From assembly GCA_035690885.1 (NCBI GenBank), contig DASSKC010000064.1, forward strand, positions 1-31,936: a stretch of DNA of 31,936 nucleotides. The letters run 5' to 3'. Below the pieces are notes generated by a model. The model did no database searches. It was not told the DNA's origin and was given only the letters and a program-made list of their open reading frames with translations. Below, one piece after another: positions 24,117-31,936 of the stretch. How positions within the stretch are numbered: position 1 is the first letter of the stretch; every line of letters begins with the position of its first letter. A program made the position numbers and the translations under genes. The DNA is from Oleiagrimonas sp035690885. Lineage in GTDB: Bacteria > Pseudomonadota > Gammaproteobacteria > Xanthomonadales > Rhodanobacteraceae.

Positions 24117-26234
24117 TCATGCGGTCAGGCGCTGCACGTCGATGACGTTGGGCAACGCCGACAGGCGCGCCATGAGGGTCGACAGTTGCTCGAAGTCGTG
24201 CACGCGCAGGGTCAGGTGCATGTCCATGACGCCGTGGCGCGGGTCGGTGCGGCTGGAAGAAGCCACGATCGGCGTGGTCGCGGTGGTGATGACCGCCAGG
24301 ATGTCCTTGTGCAGGCCCTTGCGGTCGTAGCCGCGCACGGCGATGTCGACCTGGTAGACCTGCTCGGCGGTCTTGCCCCAGTCGACGTCGATGATGCGGT
24401 CGGGGTCGCGCCTGAGCAAACGCAGCAGACTCGGGCAATCGGCGCGATGCACGGACACGCCGCGACCCCGCGTGATGTAACCACGCACGCGGTCGCCCGG
24501 CAGCGGTTGGCAGCAGTGCGCGAGCGTGGTCAACAGGTTGCCGACACCGTCGATGCTGAGTGATTCGGTGGCGCCGGAAGGCTGCGGCGGTGGCGTGCTG
24601 GGCAGCTTGCGGGTTTTGGCCTCCGGCTCGCGCAGCGCCCGCGCGATCTGGCCCACGGTGACTTCGCCCAGGGCCAGCGCCTCGAACAACTCGTCCGCGC
24701 CCTTCAGACCCAGACGTTTGGGCAAGGTATCGGGCACCACCGGCTCGAGAGCCAGGCGTTTGAGCTCACGCTCGAACGTGGCACGGCCAGCGGCCAGGTT
24801 GGCCGCGCGTTCGCCACGACGAAACCAGGCACGCACCTTGTCACGCGAGCCCTTGGTGTTGAGGTAACCGTTGTCCGGCGACAACCAGTCGCGGCTGGGC
24901 TCGGACACCTTGCCGGTCATCACGTCGACCCGGTCGCCACTGTGCGGCTGAAAGGTCAGCGGCACGATGCGGCCGTTGACCTTGGCGCCACGGCAGCGAT
25001 GCCCCACCTCGGTGTGGATGCGATAGGCAAAATCGAGCACGCTGGCGCCGCGCGGCAAGTCCAGCACGTCGCCCTTGGGCGTGAGCAGGTAGACGCGATC
25101 CTCGACCAGTTCGGTGCGAAACGCCGCCGACAAGTCGTCATCGGCCTCGCCGCGCGATTCAAGCAGCCGACGCATCCACGCGATGCGCCCCTCGAACGCC
25201 GCATCGCCGCTGCCACCTTCCTTGTAGCGCCAATGCGCAGCCACGCCCAGCTCGCAGGTACGATGCATCTCGTGGGTGCGGATCTGCACTTCCAGCGTGC
25301 GCCCGCCGGGGCCGAACACCGCCGTGTGCAGGGACTGGTAGCCGTTGTCCTTGGGCCGCGCGATGTAGTCGTCGAACTCGCGCGGCAGGTGCGGCCACAG
25401 GCCATGCACCACGCCCAGCGCGGCATAACAGTCCGAGAGATTGTCGACCAGCACGCGCACCGCGCGGATGTCGTACAACTCGTCGAACTCCAGATGCTTG
25501 CGCTGCATTTTGCGCCAGATCGAATAGATGTGCTTGGGGCGACCGGCCAGATCGGCCTTGATGCCGACATCGGCCAGTGCCGTCGACAGCTGGTCGATGC
25601 AGTCGGCGATGAAGCGTTCGCGGTCGGTACGGCGCTCGTCGAGCAAGCGCGCGACACGCTTGTAGGTTTCCGGCTCCTGATGACGGAATGCCAGATCTTC
25701 CAACTCCCACTTCAGTTGCCAGATGCCGAGCCGATTGGCCAGCGGCGCGTGGATGTCGGCGGTCAATCGCGCCAGATCGCGGGCCTCGGCCGCAGGCAGA
25801 TGATCGGCTGTGCGCATGCGTGCCAACTGCCGCGCCAGCAACACGAACACCACACGCAAGTCACGGATGATCGCCAGCAGCAGTCGCCGCAGGCCCTCGC
25901 TGCCGTCGCTGCGCTCGGCATGCAGTTTCCACACACGCTCGGCCGCCAACTGCCCGCCGACCAGGCGCGCCAACGACACCGGCAGCGCTTTCTCCGATGC
26001 CGCCCATGCCGACGCATCGCTTTGCGCGACGTAAAACCACAACGCGGCGGCCAGCGTTTCATCGTCGCAGCCGAGTGTCTGCAACAAGCCGAGCACCCGG
26101 CTGCATTCGTCGGCGCTGTCGGAGCGAGCGGCATCGAACGCGTCCAGGGCCTGCATCAAAACGGGCACGAGGGTTTCGCGCCGCGCGCCAAGCGCAGTCA
26201 ATGCATCATCGGAACGGGCGGTGGAGGAAACCAT
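24117..26234 (-). CDS. relA: GTP pyrophosphokinase RelA ((p)ppGpp synthetase I)
   Basis: RelA makes (p)ppGpp on ribosomes stalled by uncharged tRNA and starts the stringent response. The 705-residue protein has a degenerate N-terminal hydrolase domain (about 30-190) with no HDxxED motif, so it should not hydrolyse ppGpp. The synthetase domain (about 235-350) has YDIRAVRVLVD and REFDDYIARPKDNGYQSLHT; E286-F-D-D289 is the EXDD motif that marks monofunctional RelA rather than SpoT (RXKD). The TGS domain (about 390-455, VYLLTPKGDVLDLP, FAYRIHTEVGHRC), zinc-finger-like region (CCQPLPGD) and ACT domain (about 625-705) follow. It is flanked by hrpA upstream (64 bp) and the TPR membrane protein gene downstream. 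No strong Shine-Dalgarno is seen before the ATG at 26234. Confidence 0.96.
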   Translation of the reverse strand: MVSSTARSDDALTALGARRETLVPVLMQALDAFDAARSDSADECSRVLGLLQTLGCDDETLAAALWFYVAQSDASAWAASEKALPVSLARLVGGQLAAERVWKLHAERSDGSEGLRRLLLAIIRDLRVVFVLLARQLARMRTADHLPAAEARDLARLTADIHAPLANRLGIWQLKWELEDLAFRHQEPETYKRVARLLDERRTDRERFIADCIDQLSTALADVGIKADLAGRPKHIYSIWRKMQRKHLEFDELYDIRAVRVLVDNLSDCYAALGVVHGLWPHLPREFDDYIARPKDNGYQSLHTAVFGPGGRTLEVQIRTHEMHRTCELGVAAHWRYKEGGSGDAAFEGRIAWMRRLLESRGEADDDLSAAFRTELVEDRVYLLTPKGDVLDLPRGASVLDFAYRIHTEVGHRCRGAKVNGRIVPLTFQPHSGDRVDVMTGKVSEPSRDWLSPDNGYLNTKGSRDKVRAWFRRGERAANLAAGRATFERELKRLALEPVVPDTLPKRLGLKGADELFEALALGEVTVGQIARALREPEAKTRKLPSTPPPQPSGATESLSIDGVGNLLTTLAHCCQPLPGDRVRGYITRGRGVSVHRADCPSLLRLLRRDPDRIIDVDWGKTAEQVYQVDIAVRGYDRKGLHKDILAVITTATTPIVASSSRTDPRHGVMDMHLTLRVHDFEQLSTLMARLSALPNVIDVQRLTA

Positions 26235-26297
26235 GATGTCGGGCCAGCATACCGGTGGGCCTGATCATGATGGCACAGCGATGACAACCGCGCGGTT

Positions 26298-29200
26298 TCA
26301 GGACGGGTTTTCGACCGCGTCGAGTGCGTTGCGCATGCGTTTTTCCGACACCGGTTCGGCGGTCTTCAGTTCCTGCGCAAACAGCGACACGCGCCATTCC
26401 TCGAGCAGCCAGCGCAAATGCTCGCTGGCCTGCGTGCGCTCGCCAAAGCAGTGTTCGAGGCAGGCCCGCCAATACGGCAGCACTTGCTGCAAGTGGCGAT
26501 AATCCTTGCCCGGATCGCGCTGCAGACGCTCGGCGCGCAGACGCATGGCCTTGAGGTAACGCGGGTAATGCGCGAGCCGCGTGCCTGGCAGATCACGCAA
26601 AAAACCCGGCGCGATCAGGTGATCGAGCTGCTCGGCCAAGTCGGTATAACTGGCCGGGGACTGACCGGGCCGCGCCGGCCGCATCCAGCGTTGCGCTTCG
26701 GCCTGGGTGGCAATGATCGGCTCGGCCAGTTTCAAGCGCTCCATGGCGGCACCAAACAGGCTGCGCGCGATGTCATCGTGCAAGGTTTCGTAGGCGCTTG
26801 CGCCGCGCACCTGCAGATCGCGCTCGCGCAACAAATCGGCAAAACCGCCTTCGACCAGATCCTCGCGCAAACCGGCCTGCGTGCCCAGCGGTACATATTG
26901 CAGCGCGAGCGTCTTGCTGATCGGCAGTTGCTTGCGCGCTCGCTTGAACGCGCTTTCCAGTGCGAAGCGCAGCAAGCGCTCCACGCCACGCGCATGCTCG
27001 CTGCGCGCGTCGAGATTGCGTTCGAACAAGCGCAACGCCACGCTCGTGCCTTGATCGACCAACGCCGGATAGGCGTCCGGCTTGCCGGTGGTCTGGATGC
27101 GCGCCGGGATGTCCGCGAAATCCCATTGCCGCGACTCGCGGGTGTCCAGGTCCACATCGGCCTTGCGCGAAAACGCCGCACGCGCCTGCCCCTCCCATTG
27201 CGCTTGCAGCTCGGCCAGATCACGACTGGCGTCCAGCAACTTGCCCTTGTCGTCCACCAGTGCGAAACGCACGCGCAAATGTGCCGAGAATGCCGTGTCG
27301 TCGAACGCATCGGCAGGCAGCACGATGCCCGTGGTACGCGTCAGGAATTTGGCCAGCACCTGCGCCAGCGGTTTGTCGCACGCCGACTCGGCCTCGGTGA
27401 ACGCGCGCGCGAAATCCGGCGCCGGCACGAAGTTGCGCCGCAGCGACTTGGGCAGGCCACGGATCATCTCGGCCACCTTTTCGGCCACCAGACCCGGTAC
27501 CAGCCACTGGCAGCGTGCCGCCGGCAAGGCATTGAGCAGCGACAGCGGCAAATGCAGGGTGACGCCGTCGGCCGCGTCGCCGGGAATGAAGCGATAAGTC
27601 AGCCGGTAGCGCTGACCGTCCAGTTCCAGCGTCGACGGAAATGCGCCGGCGTCCAGCCCGTTGTCGCTGGCCATGACGTCGTCCAGCGACCACTGCAGCG
27701 CCTGTTGCTCCGCCGGCGAGGCCTTGCGATACCAGGCGTCCAGGGCGCGGCTGTCACTGATGTCTTCGGGCAGTTTGCCGGCGAAAAAGTGCGCCAGTTC
27801 CTCGTCGGTCTTGAGCAGACCCTGACGGCGTTGTCGCGCCTCGATGTCGCGCGCCTTGGCCAGCACGCGCTGATTGGCGCGCATCGCCGCGGCCTTGCAG
27901 TCGATGTCGCAGCGCGCCAGCGCTTCGCGCACGAATATCGCGTGCGCCAATGCCGGGTCCTGACGCCGGAACGTGACCGGGCGCCGCTCGACCAGCACCA
28001 GTCCGAACAGGCTGACTTGCTCGTATGCCACCACCGAACCGCGCTTGCGCGACCAGTGCGCATCGCGGCAGGTGTGGCGGATCAGATGCGCGGCTTGGCG
28101 CTCGATCCAGCGCGGTTCGATGCGCGCGCACTGCATGCCCCAGACCTTGCCGCCGATATCCAGGATCTGCGCCGCGAACACCCAGTTGGGCGGCGACTTG
28201 GCCAGACCCGAACCGGGAAACACCTCGAACTTGCGCTGCCGGGTGCCGCGATAAATGCCGTGCTCGTCCTTGCGCGCGCCTTGGGTTGGCAAGCCGGCAA
28301 GCAAGCTCAAGTGAAGCGCCTCGTAACGCCGCTGTTCGGCCTTGCCGTCACCGTCACGACCGTCATTCCGGCGCACGCCGGAATCCATTCTCGCTTCCGC
28401 CTTGCGACCCGATGACAGCGACCTCTGGCGTCGCCCGGCCCGAGTTGCACTGGATGATCCGCCTTTATCGTGCTTGACCACCAGCAACAACTGCCGATGC
28501 ACCTCGCGCCACTCGCGCATGCGCAGGTAACCGAGAAAATGCTTCGTGCACCAGTCACGCAACCTGGACTGGGTCAGCTCATCGCGGGCCTCGGCAAAGG
28601 CGCGCCACAGGTTCAGCACGGTGACGAAATCGGACTTGGGATCGACGAACTGGCGATGCGCTGCATCGGCCTGCTGGCGCGCCTCGGGCGGGCGCTGGCG
28701 CGGGTCCTGCACGCTCAAAAACGCCACCACCACCAGGGCATCGGCAAGCACGTCCTGTTGCCTGGCTTCGATCAGCATGCGCGCCAACTGCACGTCGATG
28801 GGCAGCCGCGCAAGGTCGCGGCCCATGGGCGTCAGCCGCTTTTCCTCGTCGATCGCCGACACCTCGGCCAGACGCCGGTAACCATCGGCAATCGCGCTGG
28901 GATCGGGCGCATCCAGAAACGGAAATGCCTCGACGTCGCCCAGCTTGAGATTGAGCATGCGCAGGATCACGTTGGCCAGCGACGAACGCAGCAGTTCGGG
29001 GTCGGTAAAGCGCGGCCGCCCGTCATAGTCCTGCTCGTCGTACAGACGAATGCATATGCCCGGACCGATGCGGCCGCAACGGCCCTTGCGCTGATTGGCG
29101 GCCGCTTGCGACACGGGCTCCACGTGCAGGCGCTCGATCTGGCTGCGCCGGCTGTAACGCATCACGCGTGCCGTGCCGGTGTCGATGACGCAGCGGATGC

Positions 29201-30299
29201 GCGGCACGGTCAACGAGGTTTCGGCCACGTTGGTGGCCAGCACGATGCGCCGTTGCGGGCCAGGCTTGAACACCCGATCCTGGTCCTTGACCGACAAGCG
29301 CGCATACAGCGGCAGGATTTCGGTATGTCGATACTGGCGCCGCAACAACACCTTGTGCGCATCGCGTATCTCGCGCTCGCCCGGCAGGAACACCAGGATG
29401 TCGCCGCGCGGATCTTCGGCACCGATCTCGTCCACGGCGCGCACGATGTGCTCGGGACTGCCCTGCTGCACACGCTCCTCGGCCGCATCCTCGACCGGGC
29501 GCCAACGCACATCGACGGGAAAGGTCCGCCCCTCCACTTCGACCACCGGCGCATCGTCGAAATGCGCGGCAAAGCGCGCCGTGTCGATGGTCGCCGAGGT
29601 GATGATGATCTTCAGGTCGCGCCGACGCTTGACCAGGCCCTTGAGGTAGCCGAGCAGAAAATCGATGTTGAGGCTGCGCTCGTGCGCCTCGTCGATGATC
29701 AGCGTGTCGTAGGCACTCAGCCAGGCATCGGACTGGGTTTCGGCCAGCAAGATGCCGTCGGTCATGAACTTGACCAGCGACTTGTCGCTGACCTTTTCGG
29801 TAAAGCGCACCTGGAAGCCGACCTTGTCGCCGACCGAGGTGTCCATTTCCTCGGCCACGCGCCGCGCCACCGCACGCGCCGCCAGACGCCGCGGCTGGGT
29901 GCAGCCGATCAGGCCGGCTTCGCCGCGCCCGGCCGCCAGGCACAGCTTGGGCAGCTGCGTGGTCTTGCCCGAGCCGGTTTCGCCGGCCACCACCACCACC
30001 GGATTGTCGCGGATCAAACCAACGATGTCCTCGGCGCGCTCACTGATCGGCAAGGCCGCATCCAGCCGCAACGGCGGCTTGGCCGCAACCCGCGCTTCGC
30101 GCATGGCAACCGACGCGGCGATGTCGCGGCGCAGGCGCTCGACATCGGCAGCAACCGGCTTGCGCGTGCGCGACAACTTCCGCCAACGACCCAGAAAGCG
30201 ACCGTAATCACGCGTGCACACACCGGCCAGCTGCTCGCGCAACTGTGGCAACTCGGAATGGCTGGCGGGTGGCGTGGTCCGACTCATCGAACCGCGCAT
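26298..30299 (-). CDS. hrpA: ATP-dependent RNA helicase HrpA
   Basis: HrpA is a large DEAH-box RNA helicase; in E. coli it acts on mRNA processing and stalled ribosomes. The 1333-residue protein has Walker A GETGSGKT (106-113), DEAH (203-206), the SATID motif and the second RecA domain with ATNVAETSLTVPRIRCVIDTG and QRKGRCGRIGPG. The helicase-associated domains, OB fold and the long C-terminal DUF3418 region typical of bacterial HrpA follow. Between H610 and Y659, where E. coli HrpA has only about a dozen residues, there are 48, encoded in part by a dispersed palindromic repeat; the frame is kept. The start ATG at 30299 has no clear Shine-Dalgarno, and an ATG at 30287 is possible. It diverges from the NdvB-like gene across 116 bp and is followed by relA. 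Confidence 0.96.
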   Translation of the reverse strand: MRGSMSRTTPPASHSELPQLREQLAGVCTRDYGRFLGRWRKLSRTRKPVAADVERLRRDIAASVAMREARVAAKPPLRLDAALPISERAEDIVGLIRDNPVVVVAGETGSGKTTQLPKLCLAAGRGEAGLIGCTQPRRLAARAVARRVAEEMDTSVGDKVGFQVRFTEKVSDKSLVKFMTDGILLAETQSDAWLSAYDTLIIDEAHERSLNIDFLLGYLKGLVKRRRDLKIIITSATIDTARFAAHFDDAPVVEVEGRTFPVDVRWRPVEDAAEERVQQGSPEHIVRAVDEIGAEDPRGDILVFLPGEREIRDAHKVLLRRQYRHTEILPLYARLSVKDQDRVFKPGPQRRIVLATNVAETSLTVPRIRCVIDTGTARVMRYSRRSQIERLHVEPVSQAAANQRKGRCGRIGPGICIRLYDEQDYDGRPRFTDPELLRSSLANVILRMLNLKLGDVEAFPFLDAPDPSAIADGYRRLAEVSAIDEEKRLTPMGRDLARLPIDVQLARMLIEARQQDVLADALVVVAFLSVQDPRQRPPEARQQADAAHRQFVDPKSDFVTVLNLWRAFAEARDELTQSRLRDWCTKHFLGYLRMREWREVHRQLLLVVKHDKGGSSSATRAGRRQRSLSSGRKAEARMDSGVRRNDGRDGDGKAEQRRYEALHLSLLAGLPTQGARKDEHGIYRGTRQRKFEVFPGSGLAKSPPNWVFAAQILDIGGKVWGMQCARIEPRWIERQAAHLIRHTCRDAHWSRKRGSVVAYEQVSLFGLVLVERRPVTFRRQDPALAHAIFVREALARCDIDCKAAAMRANQRVLAKARDIEARQRRQGLLKTDEELAHFFAGKLPEDISDSRALDAWYRKASPAEQQALQWSLDDVMASDNGLDAGAFPSTLELDGQRYRLTYRFIPGDAADGVTLHLPLSLLNALPAARCQWLVPGLVAEKVAEMIRGLPKSLRRNFVPAPDFARAFTEAESACDKPLAQVLAKFLTRTTGIVLPADAFDDTAFSAHLRVRFALVDDKGKLLDASRDLAELQAQWEGQARAAFSRKADVDLDTRESRQWDFADIPARIQTTGKPDAYPALVDQGTSVALRLFERNLDARSEHARGVERLLRFALESAFKRARKQLPISKTLALQYVPLGTQAGLREDLVEGGFADLLRERDLQVRGASAYETLHDDIARSLFGAAMERLKLAEPIIATQAEAQRWMRPARPGQSPASYTDLAEQLDHLIAPGFLRDLPGTRLAHYPRYLKAMRLRAERLQRDPGKDYRHLQQVLPYWRACLEHCFGERTQASEHLRWLLEEWRVSLFAQELKTAEPVSEKRMRNALDAVENPS
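28361..28386. repeat. Dispersed palindromic repeat inside hrpA
   Basis: The palindrome ATTCCGGC-GCAC-GCCGGAAT (28365-28384) is perfect, with 8-bp arms and a 4-base loop, flanked by GTC and CCA. This ATTCC(n)GGAAT form is a common dispersed repeat of proteobacterial chromosomes, usually between genes. Here it lies within hrpA and is translated in frame as MDSGVRRNDG (from residue 638). No second copy was seen in this window. Confidence 0.75.
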
Positions 30300-30369
30300 G
30301 ATAACCGCACACGATCGGTTCCACCCATGCCCCGCCTGAGCTGGTGCTGACTGCCGACCCGGCGACGCA

Positions 30370-30398
30370 TTGAGCGCACCGTCGTGCTTGGCTATCCT
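30370..30398 (+). promoter_or_regulatory. Candidate promoter of the NdvB-like gene
   Basis: TTGAGC (30370-30375) and TATCCT (30393-30398) are separated by 17 bp, each matching 4 of 6 consensus bases. Transcription would start near 30405, very close to the ATG at 30416 and inside its possible Shine-Dalgarno. That arrangement would favour the downstream TTG at 30443, which has GAGGA 5 bases before it. Confidence 0.38.
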
Positions 30399-30415
30399 CC
30401 CGGGGATTACCTGTC

Positions 30416-31936
30416 ATGCGGCCATGCGGCCCGAGGATCCACTTGAGCGCCGAGGCACCCACCCAGCTTGACAGCCGCCATCCATGGTTTGCAGCCATTT
30501 TGCTGGCCTTGCTGGTCGCCTCGCTCAATGTGGGTTTGTGGTGGTGGAGCAACCTGCCACAAGGACCGGCCGATTGGCACGGCCAGATCAAGGGCTTCGC
30601 AGTCAGCCTGTTCCAGCGCCACCAGAGCCCGCTGCCCAACAACCCGCCGGGCATGAGTCATGCCTTTCCGAGCGACAAGCAGATCGCCTCGGACCTGAAA
30701 CTTCTGGCGCAATACACCGACCACATCCGCGTCTACTCGTCGTTGCAGAACCCGCAGGTATACCGCCTGGCCAAGGCCCAGGGCCTGGAAGTGCTGGCCG
30801 GCGCCTGGCTGGACACGCGCAAGCGCAACAATCACCGCGAACTGAATGCCCTGATCACGCAGGCACGGCGGTATCCCGAGACCATTACCCGCGTCGAGGT
30901 CGGCAACGAGGCGCTGTTGCGCCACGACTTCACACCCGAGCAGATGATGGCCTACCTGGATCGCGCCCGCGCCGCGATCCGGCAACCGGTCTCGACCGCC
31001 GAACCATGGCACATCTGGGAAAAATATCCGGAACTGGTCAAACACGTCGACTTCATCACCGTGCACCTGCTGCCGTACTGGCAAGGCGTCCCGCGCAAGG
31101 ACGCCATCGGCACCGCGCTGATGCATTATCGCAAGCTCCAGCAGCTGTATCCGGACAAGAAGATCGTGGTCGGCGAAGTCGGCTGGCCGTCCAACGGCAA
31201 CCGTTTCCGTGCCGCCGACCCGTCGCTGTCCAACGAGGCAATCTTCCTGCGCAAGTGGTTCCATGTCGCGCGCCGCCTCGGCATCGACTACTACGTCATG
31301 GAAGCGTTCGACCAGCCCTGGAAGCAAGGGCTGGGTGAAGGCCGCACCGGTGCCTACTGGGGCATGTTCAACGCCGACCGGCAACTGAAATTCCCGTTCA
31401 CCGGCCCGGTGACCGAAGACACCGCATGGCCGTGGAAAGCGCTGGCCGCGGTCTTGCTGGCGCTGGGGCCGATGCTCTGGTTCGCCTGGCGCTTCTCGCG
31501 CTTCAAGCTGGCCGGGCGCTTCTTCTTCATGGCCCTGATCCAGCTCTCGGCCGGTCTGGTGGTGTGGTCGTCCACCCTGCCCTTCAATTTCTATCTCGGA
31601 CCACTCGACTGGACCATGCTGATCCTGTTGTTCCCGGCCCAGATAGCCATTCTGGCGGTGCTGCTGATCAACGGTTTCGAGTTCACCGAGGTGTTGTGGC
31701 GCAAGCGCTGGATACGCCACCACGCCCTGCTCAACCCGGAGCCGCCGGCCACGCAGCCGTTCGTGTCGATCCACCTGGCCTGCTACAACGAGCCACCGGA
31801 GATGGTGAAGGTGACGCTCGATTCGCTGGCCGCACTGGACTACGAAAACTACGAAGTGCTGGTGATCGACAACAACACCAAAGACCCGGAGGTCTGGCAG
31901 CCGATCCGCGACTACTGCGACCAGCTGGGCTCGCGC
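30416..31936 (+). CDS. NdvB-like GH17-GT2 membrane glucan synthase (5' part)
   Basis: The first 507 codons of a multidomain membrane protein are present; the gene continues past the right edge. Residues 25-44 form a membrane segment. A GH17 (beta-1,3-glucanase/transglycosidase-like) domain follows (about 75-330), with catalytic acid E165 in VGNEALL and nucleophile E254 in GEVGWPS. Three membrane segments (about 341-362, 368-393 and 399-420) lead into a GT2 domain that starts with FVSIHLACYNEPPEMV and reaches VLVIDNNT before the cut. This GH17-membrane-GT2 layout is that of the NdvB proteins making periplasmic cyclic or linear beta-1,3 glucans in Pseudomonas and Bradyrhizobium. The GH17 part probably branches or cyclises the chain that the GT2 part makes from UDP-glucose. 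Start: ATG 30416 with GGGGA 9 bases upstream, or TTG 30443 with a better-placed GAGGA. It is divergent from hrpA. Confidence 0.85.
   Translation, partial: MRPCGPRIHLSAEAPTQLDSRHPWFAAILLALLVASLNVGLWWWSNLPQGPADWHGQIKGFAVSLFQRHQSPLPNNPPGMSHAFPSDKQIASDLKLLAQYTDHIRVYSSLQNPQVYRLAKAQGLEVLAGAWLDTRKRNNHRELNALITQARRYPETITRVEVGNEALLRHDFTPEQMMAYLDRARAAIRQPVSTAEPWHIWEKYPELVKHVDFITVHLLPYWQGVPRKDAIGTALMHYRKLQQLYPDKKIVVGEVGWPSNGNRFRAADPSLSNEAIFLRKWFHVARRLGIDYYVMEAFDQPWKQGLGEGRTGAYWGMFNADRQLKFPFTGPVTEDTAWPWKALAAVLLALGPMLWFAWRFSRFKLAGRFFFMALIQLSAGLVVWSSTLPFNFYLGPLDWTMLILLFPAQIAILAVLLINGFEFTEVLWRKRWIRHHALLNPEPPATQPFVSIHLACYNEPPEMVKVTLDSLAALDYENYEVLVIDNNTKDPEVWQPIRDYCDQLGSR

Noticed and set aside
28470..30350. 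Plus-strand open frame of 626 codons opposite hrpA
   Set aside because: The minus strand codes for the HrpA helicase core with Walker A and DEAH boxes; the antisense frame is an artefact.

Overview
The window is a high-GC, densely coded chromosomal segment, most likely from a gammaproteobacterium of the Xanthomonadales (Lysobacterales), with Rhodanobacteraceae as my best guess. The support is the conserved queG / nnr-tsaE-ami-mutL block, a MutL carrying the endonuclease motif, a monofunctional RelA, GTAG-type REP elements in convergent gaps, a PBP1b followed by a TPR lipoprotein, and a GH17-GT2 glucan synthase. This assignment is by gene content only. No tRNA, rRNA, CRISPR array, integrase or insertion sequence was seen, and no gene-free stretch exceeds 300 bases.

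Region 1 (1-9382, all minus strand) is a mannoside and mannose utilisation locus. Read in transcription order it is: GH92 alpha-mannosidase, LacI-family regulator, FucP/GluP-type sugar MFS permease, PfkB fructokinase, AGE-family epimerase/isomerase, and GH2 beta-mannosidase (3' end beyond the left edge). The genes are packed with 4-bp overlaps or gaps of 7-51 bp. The inferred logic is that glycosidases release mannose, the permease imports it, the AGE enzyme isomerises mannose to fructose, and fructokinase makes fructose 6-phosphate. This would bypass mannose 6-phosphate isomerase. LacI-type inverted repeats lie before lacI, before the permease gene and at the GH92 promoter.

Region 2 (9463-16873) is a housekeeping block: DUF1684 protein, mutL, an AmiB-like amidase, tsaE and nnr on the minus strand, then divergent queG. 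The order queG/nnr-tsaE-ami-mutL is as in E. coli, but miaA-hfq do not follow mutL; a DUF1684 gene and the mannose locus do.

Region 3 (16911-24000) is envelope-related. It holds mrcB (PBP1b) translationally coupled to a small TPR lipoprotein that looks like the PBP1b activator LpoP. A divergent two-domain glycosyltransferase (GT2 plus GT4-like) follows, then a membrane-anchored protein made of four ~90-residue TPR-like modules. Both convergent gene pairs here are separated by a paired inverted REP element (REPIN-like).

Region 4 (24117-31936) has relA, hrpA and, divergent from hrpA, the first 507 codons of an NdvB-like GH17-GT2 membrane glucan synthase cut by the right edge. hrpA contains an in-frame dispersed palindromic repeat that adds a linker of roughly 35-40 residues.
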